A stretch of 15,520 nt of DNA. It comes from Promethearchaeota archaeon (GTDB lineage Archaea; Asgardarchaeota; Lokiarchaeia; Sigynarchaeales; SOKP01). Position numbers and translations under genes: made by a program. The notes under the pieces were generated by a model that searched no databases, had not been told where the DNA came from, and saw nothing but the letters and a program-made list of their open reading frames with translations. Within the stretch, counting starts at the first letter, position 1, and each line of letters begins with the position of its first letter. The DNA lies in assembly GCA_030668025.1 (NCBI GenBank), contig DAOUUT010000055.1:1-15520 (forward strand), written 5' to 3'. Positions 5,852 to 13,207 of this stretch are shown in pieces.

Positions 5852-6544
5852 TCATTCTGATACTTCTTTATCCTCATCCTTGTCTTTAGGCTTTTTGGGA
5901 CAGGAATTAAGATGACGGCCTAAACGTATGAATCCCTTCCCACAATAAGGGCAGATTTGTTTATCTTTAGCCACACTCCCCTCAGTAGCCTCTGGTTTTT
6001 TCTTTTTCTTCTTTCTCGTTTTAGTAGGCAAGATATCGCTTATATCTGCATCTTCAGGCGCAAATTCACAATCGTTTACGTGGGTTCTAACATCACCAAC
6101 TATTACTTCGCCACAGAAGGGACATTCAATTTCAGTAAAATCTTCAGAATCTTCTAACTCGGATTTTCCCGCCTTTCTTTTTTCGAATTTTAAAGGAACT
6201 TCTTCATCTTCTTCTTCTTCAAATTCATCTAGTGATAAATCCATTTCGTCATCATGTGAAAGTTCTGCGAGTTCATATTCTTCCAATTCTATCTTTTTCT
6301 CCTTTATTTTTTTTTCTGCTTCTCTTCTGCTTTCTTCATAAACCTCTGAAACTTTCTTAGTAGCTTGTATGTATACATTACAAACCTGACAAATATAAGC
6401 TTTTTTACCAAGAACTAAATCTCTCTCTGCGCAATAACAAAGTGGTTGCAAGTTATTTGAGATATCTCCCATAGGGGTGAGGTGTTTACAAGCAATTTTT
6501 CTCGAATATTTAATTTTTTGTTTTCTGCGTGGAATAAAAATCAA
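5852..6544 (-). CDS. C2HC zinc-finger protein with acidic linker
   Basis: 230 residues. Two similar fingers: C141-x2-C144...H155-x3-C159 (CPFCGEVIVGDVRTHVNDC) and C198-x2-C201...H211-x3-C215 (CPYCGKGFIRLGRHLNSC), both of the C2HC type. The N-terminal part has another cysteine set (C19, C36, C38, C52, C55) that could hold one more zinc. A Lys/Glu-rich helix (about 62-92) and a very acidic stretch (96-116) lie between, and a Lys run (178-183) separates the two fingers. Such fingers bind nucleic acid or proteins; the mixed acidic and basic low-complexity parts resemble eukaryotic regulatory proteins. The start at 6544 fits a leaderless transcript from the TATA box at 6566-6575. It lies downstream of the JAMM gene on the same strand but with its own promoter. 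Target unknown. Confidence 0.75.
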   Translation of the reverse strand: MIFIPRRKQKIKYSRKIACKHLTPMGDISNNLQPLCYCAERDLVLGKKAYICQVCNVYIQATKKVSEVYEESRREAEKKIKEKKIELEEYELAELSHDDEMDLSLDEFEEEEDEEVPLKFEKRKAGKSELEDSEDFTEIECPFCGEVIVGDVRTHVNDCEFAPEDADISDILPTKTRKKKKKKPEATEGSVAKDKQICPYCGKGFIRLGRHLNSCPKKPKDKDEDKEVSE

Positions 6545-6552
6545 CCATCCAA

Positions 6553-6612
6553 AAGTAATAGAAATAATATATCTTAAAATTTAAGTAATAGAAATAATAT
6601 ATCTTAAAATTT
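6553..6612. repeat. Two perfect 30-bp tandem copies covering the zinc-finger gene promoter
   Basis: The 30-base unit at 6553-6582 is repeated exactly at 6583-6612. Each copy holds AATATATCTT (6566-6575 and 6596-6605), which on the minus strand reads as the TATA-like AAGATATATT. The proximal box is centred 26 bases before the ATG at 6544, the usual archaeal TATA-to-start distance for a leaderless mRNA. The distal one would add about 30 bases of leader. Confidence 0.85.
6566..6575 (-). promoter_or_regulatory. Proximal TATA box of the zinc-finger gene
   Basis: AAGATATATT on the minus strand, centred 26 bases upstream of the start codon, predicting transcription starting at or next to the ATG. 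An identical second box lies 30 bases further up in the duplicated unit. Confidence 0.5.
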
Positions 6613-6662
6613 AATTTTTTTGATTGTCCAAATAAAGAATTGTTATTACTTTTGTCTAAAAA

Positions 6663-8201
6663 TCAGAAATTATATTGGATGGATTTTAAATCGTTAATTA
6701 TTTTCTGCTTTGTATCAAGGTCTTCTATATCTGGCAATAAAACTTCGATGAAGTCTCTTAATTCTATAATTTTGTCAACAAGTATTTCGGGTTTACTCCA
6801 AGGTGTAATTCTTAAAGGGTGGCTATAAATTAAACCGTTATTATAATTTTCAATGGCTTCTCTATAAAAAAGGCAAGCACTACCTATGTTTTTGAATCTT
6901 TTTTCGTATACTGACCCAATTTTATTAAAAGCCATTCCAGCTCCAGCAAAGTCTTTAACTTCTATAAATTCTATAGCTGCATCTTCAATTCTTTTTAAAC
7001 CGCTTTCTATAACATTTAAATCTACTTGCTTTATAATTATGTAGCCTATTATGTAATTTGCGATACCTTGATAAAAGGTTTGATTGTTTAGTTTTGCTAA
7101 TTTATATAATTCATCGGCAAATTCTCTAGCAAGCACCAGATGATTATTTGCAATACACACTCTCGATACCTTTCTTAATAAATCCATCACTCGATTCGTA
7201 TCACTAATCTCTTTGTATTTCTCAATACCCTTTCGATATTTTTCTATGCCTGTAAACATATCTTTGTTTTCAAAAGCTCGATTTCCTTCGTAAATTAATT
7301 TTTCAGCAGATTCTTTTGCGATTGTACTACTCGTACTTGAGTCATAATATATGTTATTAACATTAAATTTAACATCTTCCGATAATGGGATGTCTACAAG
7401 ATTCTTTTTATATAATTCGTCGTTTGTGTTATCAAACACTTCGTCTACATCTTTATAACCTGATTCTAGTTTAAATTTTTCTTTATAGGCTTCTTGAAGT
7501 GGTTTTCCTGCGAAAGCTAAAGAAGATAACTCAGTAAGAACATTTGCAAAAAAGAATTTATTTAAACCTTTAACAATGTAATCCACTTTATGATAGTTAT
7601 TCTCAAATTCAACAGAATTTGAATCAATTGTAATATCAGTCAATCTATAAATCTCAAATCCTGTATCGTATTTAGTTAGTATATTATTATCAATTTTTTC
7701 TTTTTTTTTTTTACCGAGAAGAGTATGATCAAATACTAGCCCAACGAAATCGTCATTACTCTGTTGAAACCCTAACTGATTTATCAGGTCTACATAAGAA
7801 AAGAAAAGATTTAACCCTGGATGCGAGTGGAACCAACCAATCATATAATACTCTTTCTTTTCCTCGTCTTTATCTAATTTTTGCTGTATCTCATCAATAA
7901 ATCCATAATGCCTCTCATCCAGTTGAACATCTGTATCATGACCAAATGTGAGAGCTTCTGCACGTTCTATATATACAAATTGATCGTCAGAATAACCAAT
8001 TAAAATACCATAGATTTCTTTCCAATCACTTGAAGGAATTGCATGATTTGCATATCTACTAGCATATAATATTATTGTTTTATAAGCCTCTGCTTTGATA
8101 ACTACTGGTTTGCCTATTTTTATTTCACTAACATTTTCTTGCGTGATTTGTTTTCCTTCTTCGTTATCACGATCTTCATTTTTACGCGATTCTTCAGTCA
8201 T
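6663..8201 (-). CDS. JAMM (JAB1/MPN+) metalloprotease domain fused to TPR-like helical repeats
   Basis: 512 residues. After a polar, acidic N-terminus (1-28), an MPN domain spans about 32-215. The zinc-protease signature is complete: E62 (in WKEIYGILIG), H125-S-H127 (in IGWFHSHPGL), S135 and D138 with the canonical H-x-H-x7-S-x2-D spacing. These residues hold the catalytic zinc and water in Rpn11 and CSN5, so an active isopeptidase is expected, probably removing ubiquitin-like modifiers. From about 295 onward there are amphipathic helix pairs resembling TPR/SNAP-like repeats (e.g. EGNRAFENKDMFTGIEKYRKG; later AGAGMAFNKIGSVYEKRF) that would bind partner proteins. The catalytic MPN plus TPR combination in one chain is unlike eukaryotic Rpn11. 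No E1, E2 or ubiquitin gene is seen in the window. It is followed by the zinc-finger gene and preceded by a separate TPR gene on the same strand. Confidence 0.9.
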   Translation of the reverse strand: MTEESRKNEDRDNEEGKQITQENVSEIKIGKPVVIKAEAYKTIILYASRYANHAIPSSDWKEIYGILIGYSDDQFVYIERAEALTFGHDTDVQLDERHYGFIDEIQQKLDKDEEKKEYYMIGWFHSHPGLNLFFSYVDLINQLGFQQSNDDFVGLVFDHTLLGKKKKEKIDNNILTKYDTGFEIYRLTDITIDSNSVEFENNYHKVDYIVKGLNKFFFANVLTELSSLAFAGKPLQEAYKEKFKLESGYKDVDEVFDNTNDELYKKNLVDIPLSEDVKFNVNNIYYDSSTSSTIAKESAEKLIYEGNRAFENKDMFTGIEKYRKGIEKYKEISDTNRVMDLLRKVSRVCIANNHLVLAREFADELYKLAKLNNQTFYQGIANYIIGYIIIKQVDLNVIESGLKRIEDAAIEFIEVKDFAGAGMAFNKIGSVYEKRFKNIGSACLFYREAIENYNNGLIYSHPLRITPWSKPEILVDKIIELRDFIEVLLPDIEDLDTKQKIINDLKSIQYNF

Positions 8202-8306
8202 AGTTTTACCTTACATAAACTTAGATTAGGTATTACTAACCTCTTTACATTATTATGATAATTTTCTTAAATAAAATTATGTTTAATTGAAATGAAAATA
8301 TTAGAT

Positions 8307-8837
8307 TTAAAGTTCTAACTTCTTCTTTAATGCATTTTCTGCCAAATCAAGGATTTCTTTTGTAAAATTCAAACCAGGAATGATATCCAATGCTCTCCTT
8401 AAAGCTAATATCGCATCATCGTATCTTTTTATATTATAATACGCAGAACCTAAATTAGTCCATCCACATTCATCCTTGGGGTTAATATCTAAAACTTTTT
8501 TACTAGCTTCTATAGATTTATCGAATTCATCGGTATCTAAATATATTGAACTTAGCTCTCGCCAAGAAATTCCTAAATTTGGATTAATCTCTAAAGCATT
8601 GTTAAGAGCAGATATTGCTTTCTCATAATCTTCAATTTCATAATAAATATAGCCCAAATTATGCCAGTTGATTGCGTTTTTAGGATCTAGTTTTAATCCC
8701 TCTAAATAAGCTTTTATTGCGTTGCTAAATTCTTCGTTCTGAAAATAGGCATATCCTAACTTGATCCAAATAGCAGCATCAGCATTATTTTTTTTTAAGC
8801 GTTTTTTTAGGACTTCGATTTCCTTTGTCATTGTCAA
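8307..8837 (-). CDS. TPR-repeat protein
   Basis: 176 residues made almost wholly of four canonical 34-residue tetratricopeptide repeats at about 20-53, 54-87, 88-121 and 122-155, each with the W/A-x2-LG-x2-Y, A-x3-A and P pattern (for example NWHNLGYIYYEIEDYEKAI). A short charged helix stands in front and a Lys-rich capping helix behind. There is no signal peptide, membrane segment or enzymatic domain, so it is likely a soluble scaffold or adaptor. It lies 105 bases upstream of the JAMM-TPR gene on the same strand, and the two may be co-transcribed, though the gap leaves room for a promoter. The start at 8837 has an alternative Met two codons later. A joint function with the JAMM protein is plausible but only from proximity. 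Confidence 0.88.
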   Translation of the reverse strand: MTMTKEIEVLKKRLKKNNADAAIWIKLGYAYFQNEEFSNAIKAYLEGLKLDPKNAINWHNLGYIYYEIEDYEKAISALNNALEINPNLGISWRELSSIYLDTDEFDKSIEASKKVLDINPKDECGWTNLGSAYYNIKRYDDAILALRRALDIIPGLNFTKEILDLAENALKKKLEL

Positions 8838-8959
8838 ATTACATAAGTTAGTTTTTTCGGTCTATTCATTTTCAAAGATTCATTAGATAAGGAAATTTAA
8901 TTTTCCCTACTGATTTTTTGAGTTTAGTTCTAAAATAAAAAAATAATTTTTAATATTAT

Positions 8960-9781
8960 TTAATACGATTTTTCTTTTTTCTTCTTTTTTCTTGTTCCGC
9001 TCCCGGTCCAACTAAGACTTCCGAGGTCGATGCTTGAATCACCGCAGATAATTGCCAGCGCTATTATAATAAGTACAATAACTACAAATATTATGGCTAT
9101 GAATATAGCCAACAATGTCATTCCTAATATTTTATAAGCTACTAATAACCACTTGATTTTTTCTGCTTTTTTTACTACTTTTGAACCATAAAACATAACT
9201 ATCAATGCAACTACACAAATATAAGCAAATGTAATTGGAATTGTTAGTAAATAGTTTTGAATGTTAAAAACAATAATAAAAACAATTTCTACTAATACGA
9301 ATCCAAATATAAAAAGAACAACATGAGCCCATATATATCCCTTAGCAAAATATCTGTATCTTAAAGCAAGTGCTATTACATAAACAATCGAATTAGCACC
9401 TACCGCTAAACTTACAAACATATGAACTTGGGGTAAAAATTCAGTAAAAATAACTATAGGTATGCTAATAATTCCCGCAATAAAACAGAACACGAAAAAT
9501 ATTATTAGCCCAAGTAGAATCTTATTAGATTTCGCAACGAAGTATAACAATAAAAACAGAACCGCGTCAAGAATTATCATTGAAATGTAAAATACTAAAA
9601 ATGTTCCTGTGAGTTGGGCTTCAGAAAAAAAAAAACTGAATATTATTTCACCTATTAACCAAATTATTGAACCAATTAGCAAGGTTGGAAGAATTTTCTC
9701 TATAAAAACCTTACGTTGAGAGGGTTCGAGAATATACTTAGATTCTTTTTTAACTTTACTTTGTTTTTCTAAATTTGACAT
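8960..9781 (-). CDS. Seven-helix integral membrane protein, unknown function
   Basis: 273 residues. A charged cytoplasmic-type N-terminus (1-29) is followed by seven hydrophobic segments at about 30-51, 57-82, 86-111, 118-141, 148-171, 176-198 and 212-245. The chain ends in a Ser/Gly-rich linker and a basic tail (RKKKKKEKSY). The number of helices and the short loops recall the Bax-inhibitor-1/TMBIM family, but I do not see its signature clearly enough to assign it. The basic tail could bind anionic phospholipid head groups or nucleic acid on the inner face. It is the first gene of the leftward run and has an AT-rich upstream region with several possible TATA boxes. Function not recognised. 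Confidence 0.7.
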   Translation of the reverse strand: MSNLEKQSKVKKESKYILEPSQRKVFIEKILPTLLIGSIIWLIGEIIFSFFFSEAQLTGTFLVFYISMIILDAVLFLLLYFVAKSNKILLGLIIFFVFCFIAGIISIPIVIFTEFLPQVHMFVSLAVGANSIVYVIALALRYRYFAKGYIWAHVVLFIFGFVLVEIVFIIVFNIQNYLLTIPITFAYICVVALIVMFYGSKVVKKAEKIKWLLVAYKILGMTLLAIFIAIIFVVIVLIIIALAIICGDSSIDLGSLSWTGSGTRKKKKKEKSY

Positions 9782-10180
9782 TTTAAATTCACATTTTTTG
9801 GATTACTTAATTATTATTATTATATTAAAAAATGTTTAAAAAAGATTTGGAGGAATTTTTGATTACTAGAAAACTCCCGTTTTTTTAAGAATCTTAAATG
9901 TTTTAAATTTACAAATAGCTATAAAACTTGAGTATTCATTCTTAATAATGAGTATTTATTATAGAAGTAAATGTTATGAAAGCACTTCTTTTTACATGTA
10001 AAATTCACAAACTATCTTTAACTTGAATTGAATAAATAAATCGGATGGATTTTCCAGCTGGTAATATTTTTGCTTCCACTAAAATCATTTTAGTAATTTA
10101 GATAAAGTTAAATGTGTATCTGCATCTAATAAAAAACATAAATCTAAATTAAAATAAAAATTTGGTTATTGGCTATTTTA
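9782..10180. other. Non-coding stretch of about 400 bases
   Basis: No convincing gene on either strand; the longest open stretches are under 20 codons. It separates two divergent genes and so must hold both promoters. A minus-strand TATA candidate lies in the AT run around 9810-9830. It also contains the short direct repeat GAGTATT (9930 and 9950 region) and the palindrome at 10079-10093. No RNA fold stood out. Confidence 0.5.
10079..10093. promoter_or_regulatory. Palindrome CTAAAATcATTTTAG, possible operator
   Basis: A perfect seven-base inverted repeat around one central base, about 90 bases upstream of the methyltransferase gene. Size and symmetry fit a dimeric repressor site. In such AT-rich DNA, chance occurrence is quite possible. 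Confidence 0.2.
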
Positions 10181-11227
10181 ATGCTAATTTTTCATGTATT
10201 AACTCATCAATTTTATCACTTGTACCTCAATTTTTTGAACAGAAAAATTCTGAAATTTGTAATTAGCAAAATCTCATTAAAATTTCAACTTCTTCTTATT
10301 AAATATGCAATCAATTTCTATTACTATTTTTATAAAAATTTTTATTACGAAATTAATTATGGTACATTTCTTTGTTTAAAAAATATTTCAGATTATATTA
10401 AAGAAAAGAACATAAATATAACTACCTTTAGCAATGACTTCGACTATGAAAGTAAAAGAATTATTAAAGATTTTATAAAAAAGGCGTATTATATAAGCAA
10501 TCATAGGAGATTACAAAAGAAAATGGTTTTTGATTTAGAAAGTGTAAAAAAAAGACTAGAGGTTCATAATGAAATTAAACTAATAAAAAAAAAGTTCAAG
10601 TTGCCTATTGATAAATTTGATCCTTCAGTTTTTTACAATTTATGTGGGTTATATAACTTACCGAAAAATATTTTATCAAAATTAAACAATAAAGATTTCA
10701 TAGATGGTGGAGCATATATTGGGGATTCGGCTATAGTTTTTGAGACATTTTTTTTTCCTAGGCATATTTATGCATTTGAGCCTGATCCCAATAATTATAG
10801 ATTAATGCTAAGAACAATAAAAAATAACAATCTTAAGAAAAGTAGTCCCATAAATAAAGCTTTAGACGAAAAACGATCTTTTTTGAAAATGAGATTTTCT
10901 GGTGAATCTTCTCACATTTCCGAAGAGGGTTCTAATCAAGTATTAACTGAATCTATTGATAATTTTGTATTTGAAAAAAAATTAAATGTCGGGTTGATAA
11001 AACTCGATGTTGAGGGTCACGCTAAAAAAGTATTAGAAGGTAGTAGAGAAACTATCAAAAGTCAGCAACCTGTACTAACAATTGGTGTGTATCATAATGG
11101 AGAAGAATTTTTTGAGATTGTTGACTTTCTAAAAAATTTATCATTAAGATATGAATATATTATAAGAAGAATTGATCCACTCGATCCTCTACATGAAATT
11201 ATGTTAATTGCATTTCCTAAAAATTAA
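10181..11227 (+). CDS. FkbM-family SAM-dependent methyltransferase
   Basis: 348 residues from ATG 10181; a TTG four codons upstream (10169) is an alternative start, and neither has a clear Shine-Dalgarno. The C-terminal half is a Rossmann methyltransferase of the FkbM (Methyltransf_21) type: FIDGGAYIGDSA (about 173-184) is the SAM-binding glycine motif, YAFEPDPNNY (about 199-208) carries the acidic residue for the ribose, and LIKLDVEGHAKKVLEGS (272-288) is the family hallmark. Members usually O-methylate sugars of glycans or lipids. The N-terminal 170 residues are unusual: very rich in Phe, Tyr, Ile and Lys, partly hydrophobic, and they may form a helical extension or membrane-contacting part. 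Codon use looks even more AT-biased than the neighbours, which hints at transfer. It stands alone on the plus strand between leftward genes. Confidence 0.85.
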   Translation: MLIFHVLTHQFYHLYLNFLNRKILKFVISKISLKFQLLLIKYAINFYYYFYKNFYYEINYGTFLCLKNISDYIKEKNINITTFSNDFDYESKRIIKDFIKKAYYISNHRRLQKKMVFDLESVKKRLEVHNEIKLIKKKFKLPIDKFDPSVFYNLCGLYNLPKNILSKLNNKDFIDGGAYIGDSAIVFETFFFPRHIYAFEPDPNNYRLMLRTIKNNNLKKSSPINKALDEKRSFLKMRFSGESSHISEEGSNQVLTESIDNFVFEKKLNVGLIKLDVEGHAKKVLEGSRETIKSQQPVLTIGVYHNGEEFFEIVDFLKNLSLRYEYIIRRIDPLDPLHEIMLIAFPKN

Positions 11228-11271
11228 AAATAGTGTTAAGAATGAATCTAACTCCCTCCGAGAGCGCTGAA

Positions 11272-12489
11272 CTAATAAATTCCAGATTTTTTAAATTTTT
11301 TAATATCTTCCTCTGTATAGTTAAGCTCCTTTAGAATTTCTTTAGTATTATGTCCCATTTTGGGCGCTAAGTTTCTTATAGTTAAAGGCGTGCGAGAATA
11401 TTTGATTGGAGAAGCAATATTTTGGATGCTCCCAAATATCGGGTGTTCTATCTCAACAACCATATTTCGCGCTTTAATTTGTGGGTCTTCGCATGCTTCG
11501 CTAAAGTTTTTAACTGGCATAACGCACGAGTCTTTATTAGCGAAAATTTCCATCCATTCATCTTGAGTTTTCTTTAAAAATTCTTTTTGAATTTCATGAA
11601 ATACTATTTCTTTTTCTTCTCCTAGAGCATTCCCTTTCTGTATAAGATCTTCACGTCCAAGACCCTCACACACTCCACGCCAAAACTTTATTTCAATAGC
11701 GCCAACAGATAAGTACTTATTATCTTTAGTCTTATAAACTGAATAAACGGGAGCTTCACCATGAAGAGGATTTATTGGTTTAGTTGTTCCGTCATTTAAA
11801 TTCTTAGAAAAGTTAAAAGCAGCCGCCATTGGCATGAAAGAAAAAACGCAATCCGTCATTGAAACATCTATATATTGCCCCTCTTTGGTGGGGTTCTTAT
11901 CTCTTTCAATCAATGCTCCAAGAATACTTATCGTCGAAACTAATCCCCCCCCAATATCTGCTGCTTGTACGCCTGGAAGAAGAGGCTTTCTTTCTTGGTT
12001 TTTTTTTCCTAAAAATTCTCTTTCTTTATTTAGATCCAACATACCACAAATACCAATATAATTCAAATCATGACCTGCTGTTTGCTCGTAAGGACCATAT
12101 TGACCATATCCAGTTAAAGAACAATATATTATAGATTTATTTATTTTAAAAAGCGTCTCATAATCAATTTTTAATTTCTTAGTTACTTTTGGTCGAAAAG
12201 TCTCTAACACTACATCAGCTTTTTCCACCAACTTATAAAATACCTCTAACGCTTTATCTTTTTTTAAGTTAAGAGTAATAGATTTTTTATTTCTCATTAA
12301 TACCGAATTAAAAGCACTTTCGCGATACCTACCTTTTTGAAAAAAAGGCGGCGGACTACCGTAAAAATATTTCGGGTCTTCAACTCTAATAACTTCAGCT
12401 CCAAGATCAGCCAAGATCATTGAAGCGTAAGGACCGGGTAGCATTCTCGCTAAATCTATAACAACTATGCCTTCTAAAGGTAAACTCAT
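11272..12489 (-). CDS. CaiB/BaiF-family enzyme, probably alpha-methylacyl-CoA racemase
   Basis: 405 residues, full length for class III CoA-transferase-fold proteins. It starts with LEGIVVIDLARMLPGPYASMILADLGAEVI, written here only as its hallmark parts DLARMLPGP and DLGAEVIRVE. The active-site set is that of the racemase branch: H140 in AGHDLNY, D178 in AADIGGG and E266 in VGAIEIKFW correspond to the His/Asp/Glu trio of alpha-methylacyl-CoA racemase (H126/D156/E241 in the mycobacterial enzyme). The reaction would then be inversion of the 2-methyl stereocentre of branched acyl-CoA, needed before beta-oxidation of methyl-branched or isoprenoid chains. A true CoA transferase remains possible, since the fold and first Asp are shared. 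It is convergent with the methyltransferase; the gene upstream (12556) has a separate terminator-like T run. Confidence 0.85.
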   Translation of the reverse strand: MSLPLEGIVVIDLARMLPGPYASMILADLGAEVIRVEDPKYFYGSPPPFFQKGRYRESAFNSVLMRNKKSITLNLKKDKALEVFYKLVEKADVVLETFRPKVTKKLKIDYETLFKINKSIIYCSLTGYGQYGPYEQTAGHDLNYIGICGMLDLNKEREFLGKKNQERKPLLPGVQAADIGGGLVSTISILGALIERDKNPTKEGQYIDVSMTDCVFSFMPMAAAFNFSKNLNDGTTKPINPLHGEAPVYSVYKTKDNKYLSVGAIEIKFWRGVCEGLGREDLIQKGNALGEEKEIVFHEIQKEFLKKTQDEWMEIFANKDSCVMPVKNFSEACEDPQIKARNMVVEIEHPIFGSIQNIASPIKYSRTPLTIRNLAPKMGHNTKEILKELNYTEEDIKKFKKSGIY

Positions 12490-12518
12490 AATAATTTAGA
12501 TTAAATCTTACTTAATAT

Positions 12519-12540
12519 AAAAAAATTAAGAAAAAAATTG
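12519..12540 (-). terminator. Possible T-run terminator of the phosphodiesterase gene
   Basis: On the minus strand two runs of seven T follow 15-37 bases after the stop codon at 12556. This pattern fits factor-independent archaeal termination and separates this gene from the racemase gene. Confidence 0.35.
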
Positions 12541-12555
12541 TAATTTTTTTTTAGT

Positions 12556-13068
12556 TTATATTTCAATAATTTCAACTTCTAAAGTTTCAGTATCAATAAT
12601 AGCAAAAGTAGGCTTATCCGTTAAATAACCACAAACTTCGCCCGGGTTAACTACTAGCACCCCGTTATCATATCTTTTATTAACCGCTATATGTGTGTGG
12701 CCGGATAAGATAATGTCAAACTTTTTTGAAATCGCTAAAGCTTCAATAGTTTCTTGTTTTGGCATATGCGAAACAAATATACGCTTTCCACCTAACTCTA
12801 TTATGTGTTCATTACCATTTTGTGCGAATTTGCAAATTTGACCTAAAGTTTGCGTCATGTATAGGCGTTCTCCATCGTTGTTACCGAATACGCCATAGAA
12901 ATTCTTTTTAATCGAATCGTTGAGCTTATCAAACCAAAGTTTCACGAAAGGAGCGATATAATCTCCGCAATGGATAATTGCATCCACACCTTTATCGTTG
13001 ATTATTGAAACTGCTTTTAATATATTTTCTCGATTGTCGTGTGAATCAGACACAACGGCAAGAAGCAT
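12556..13068 (-). CDS. MJ0936/YfcE-family metallophosphoesterase
   Basis: 170 residues, normal for the family. All metal-binding motifs of the calcineurin-like fold are present: D8 and H10 (VSDSHDN), D36 (HCGDY), N63/N64 (GNND), the His of FVSHMP (about 100) and the SGHTH pair (about 121-125). These hold two divalent metals (Mn or Ni) that activate water for phosphodiester cleavage. The archaeal homologue MJ0936 is a phosphodiesterase with activity on simple bis-phosphodiesters; the cellular substrate is unknown, perhaps a cyclic or linear nucleotide. It is soluble and cytoplasmic, divergent from the isoprenyl synthase gene with a 139-bp shared promoter region. No oddities apart from a Lys-rich insert before GNND. 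Confidence 0.93.
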   Translation of the reverse strand: MLLAVVSDSHDNRENILKAVSIINDKGVDAIIHCGDYIAPFVKLWFDKLNDSIKKNFYGVFGNNDGERLYMTQTLGQICKFAQNGNEHIIELGGKRIFVSHMPKQETIEALAISKKFDIILSGHTHIAVNKRYDNGVLVVNPGEVCGYLTDKPTFAIIDTETLEVEIIEI

Positions 13069-13148
13069 TTTTTAATCACACTTTTTATAATTTTAACGAG
13101 TTTAAGAAATATTGTAAAGAAAATAATAAAAATGTTGGTTACACAAAA

Positions 13149-13158
13149 AGATATATTA
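13149..13158 (+). promoter_or_regulatory. Putative TATA box of the isoprenyl diphosphate synthase gene
   Basis: AGATATATTA lies about 55 bases before ATG 13208, predicting transcription start near 13178-13182. GTGAT at 13197-13201, six bases before the ATG, is the matching ribosome binding site. Confidence 0.4.
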
Positions 13159-13207
13159 TTATTTATTCTATATTAATACGAATGTAAGAAAATTTTGTGA
13201 TATTAAG

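Noticed and set aside
8960..9781. Assignment of the seven-helix protein to the Bax-inhibitor-1 family
   Set aside because: Helix count fits, but the conserved family residues could not be placed with confidence, so it is listed as unknown.
9948..10001. 17-codon open frame in the non-coding gap
   Set aside because: No start signal and no protein-like composition.
11834..12134. Two overlapping open frames on the plus strand
   Set aside because: Antisense shadows of the racemase gene; hydrophobic composition without domains or start signals.
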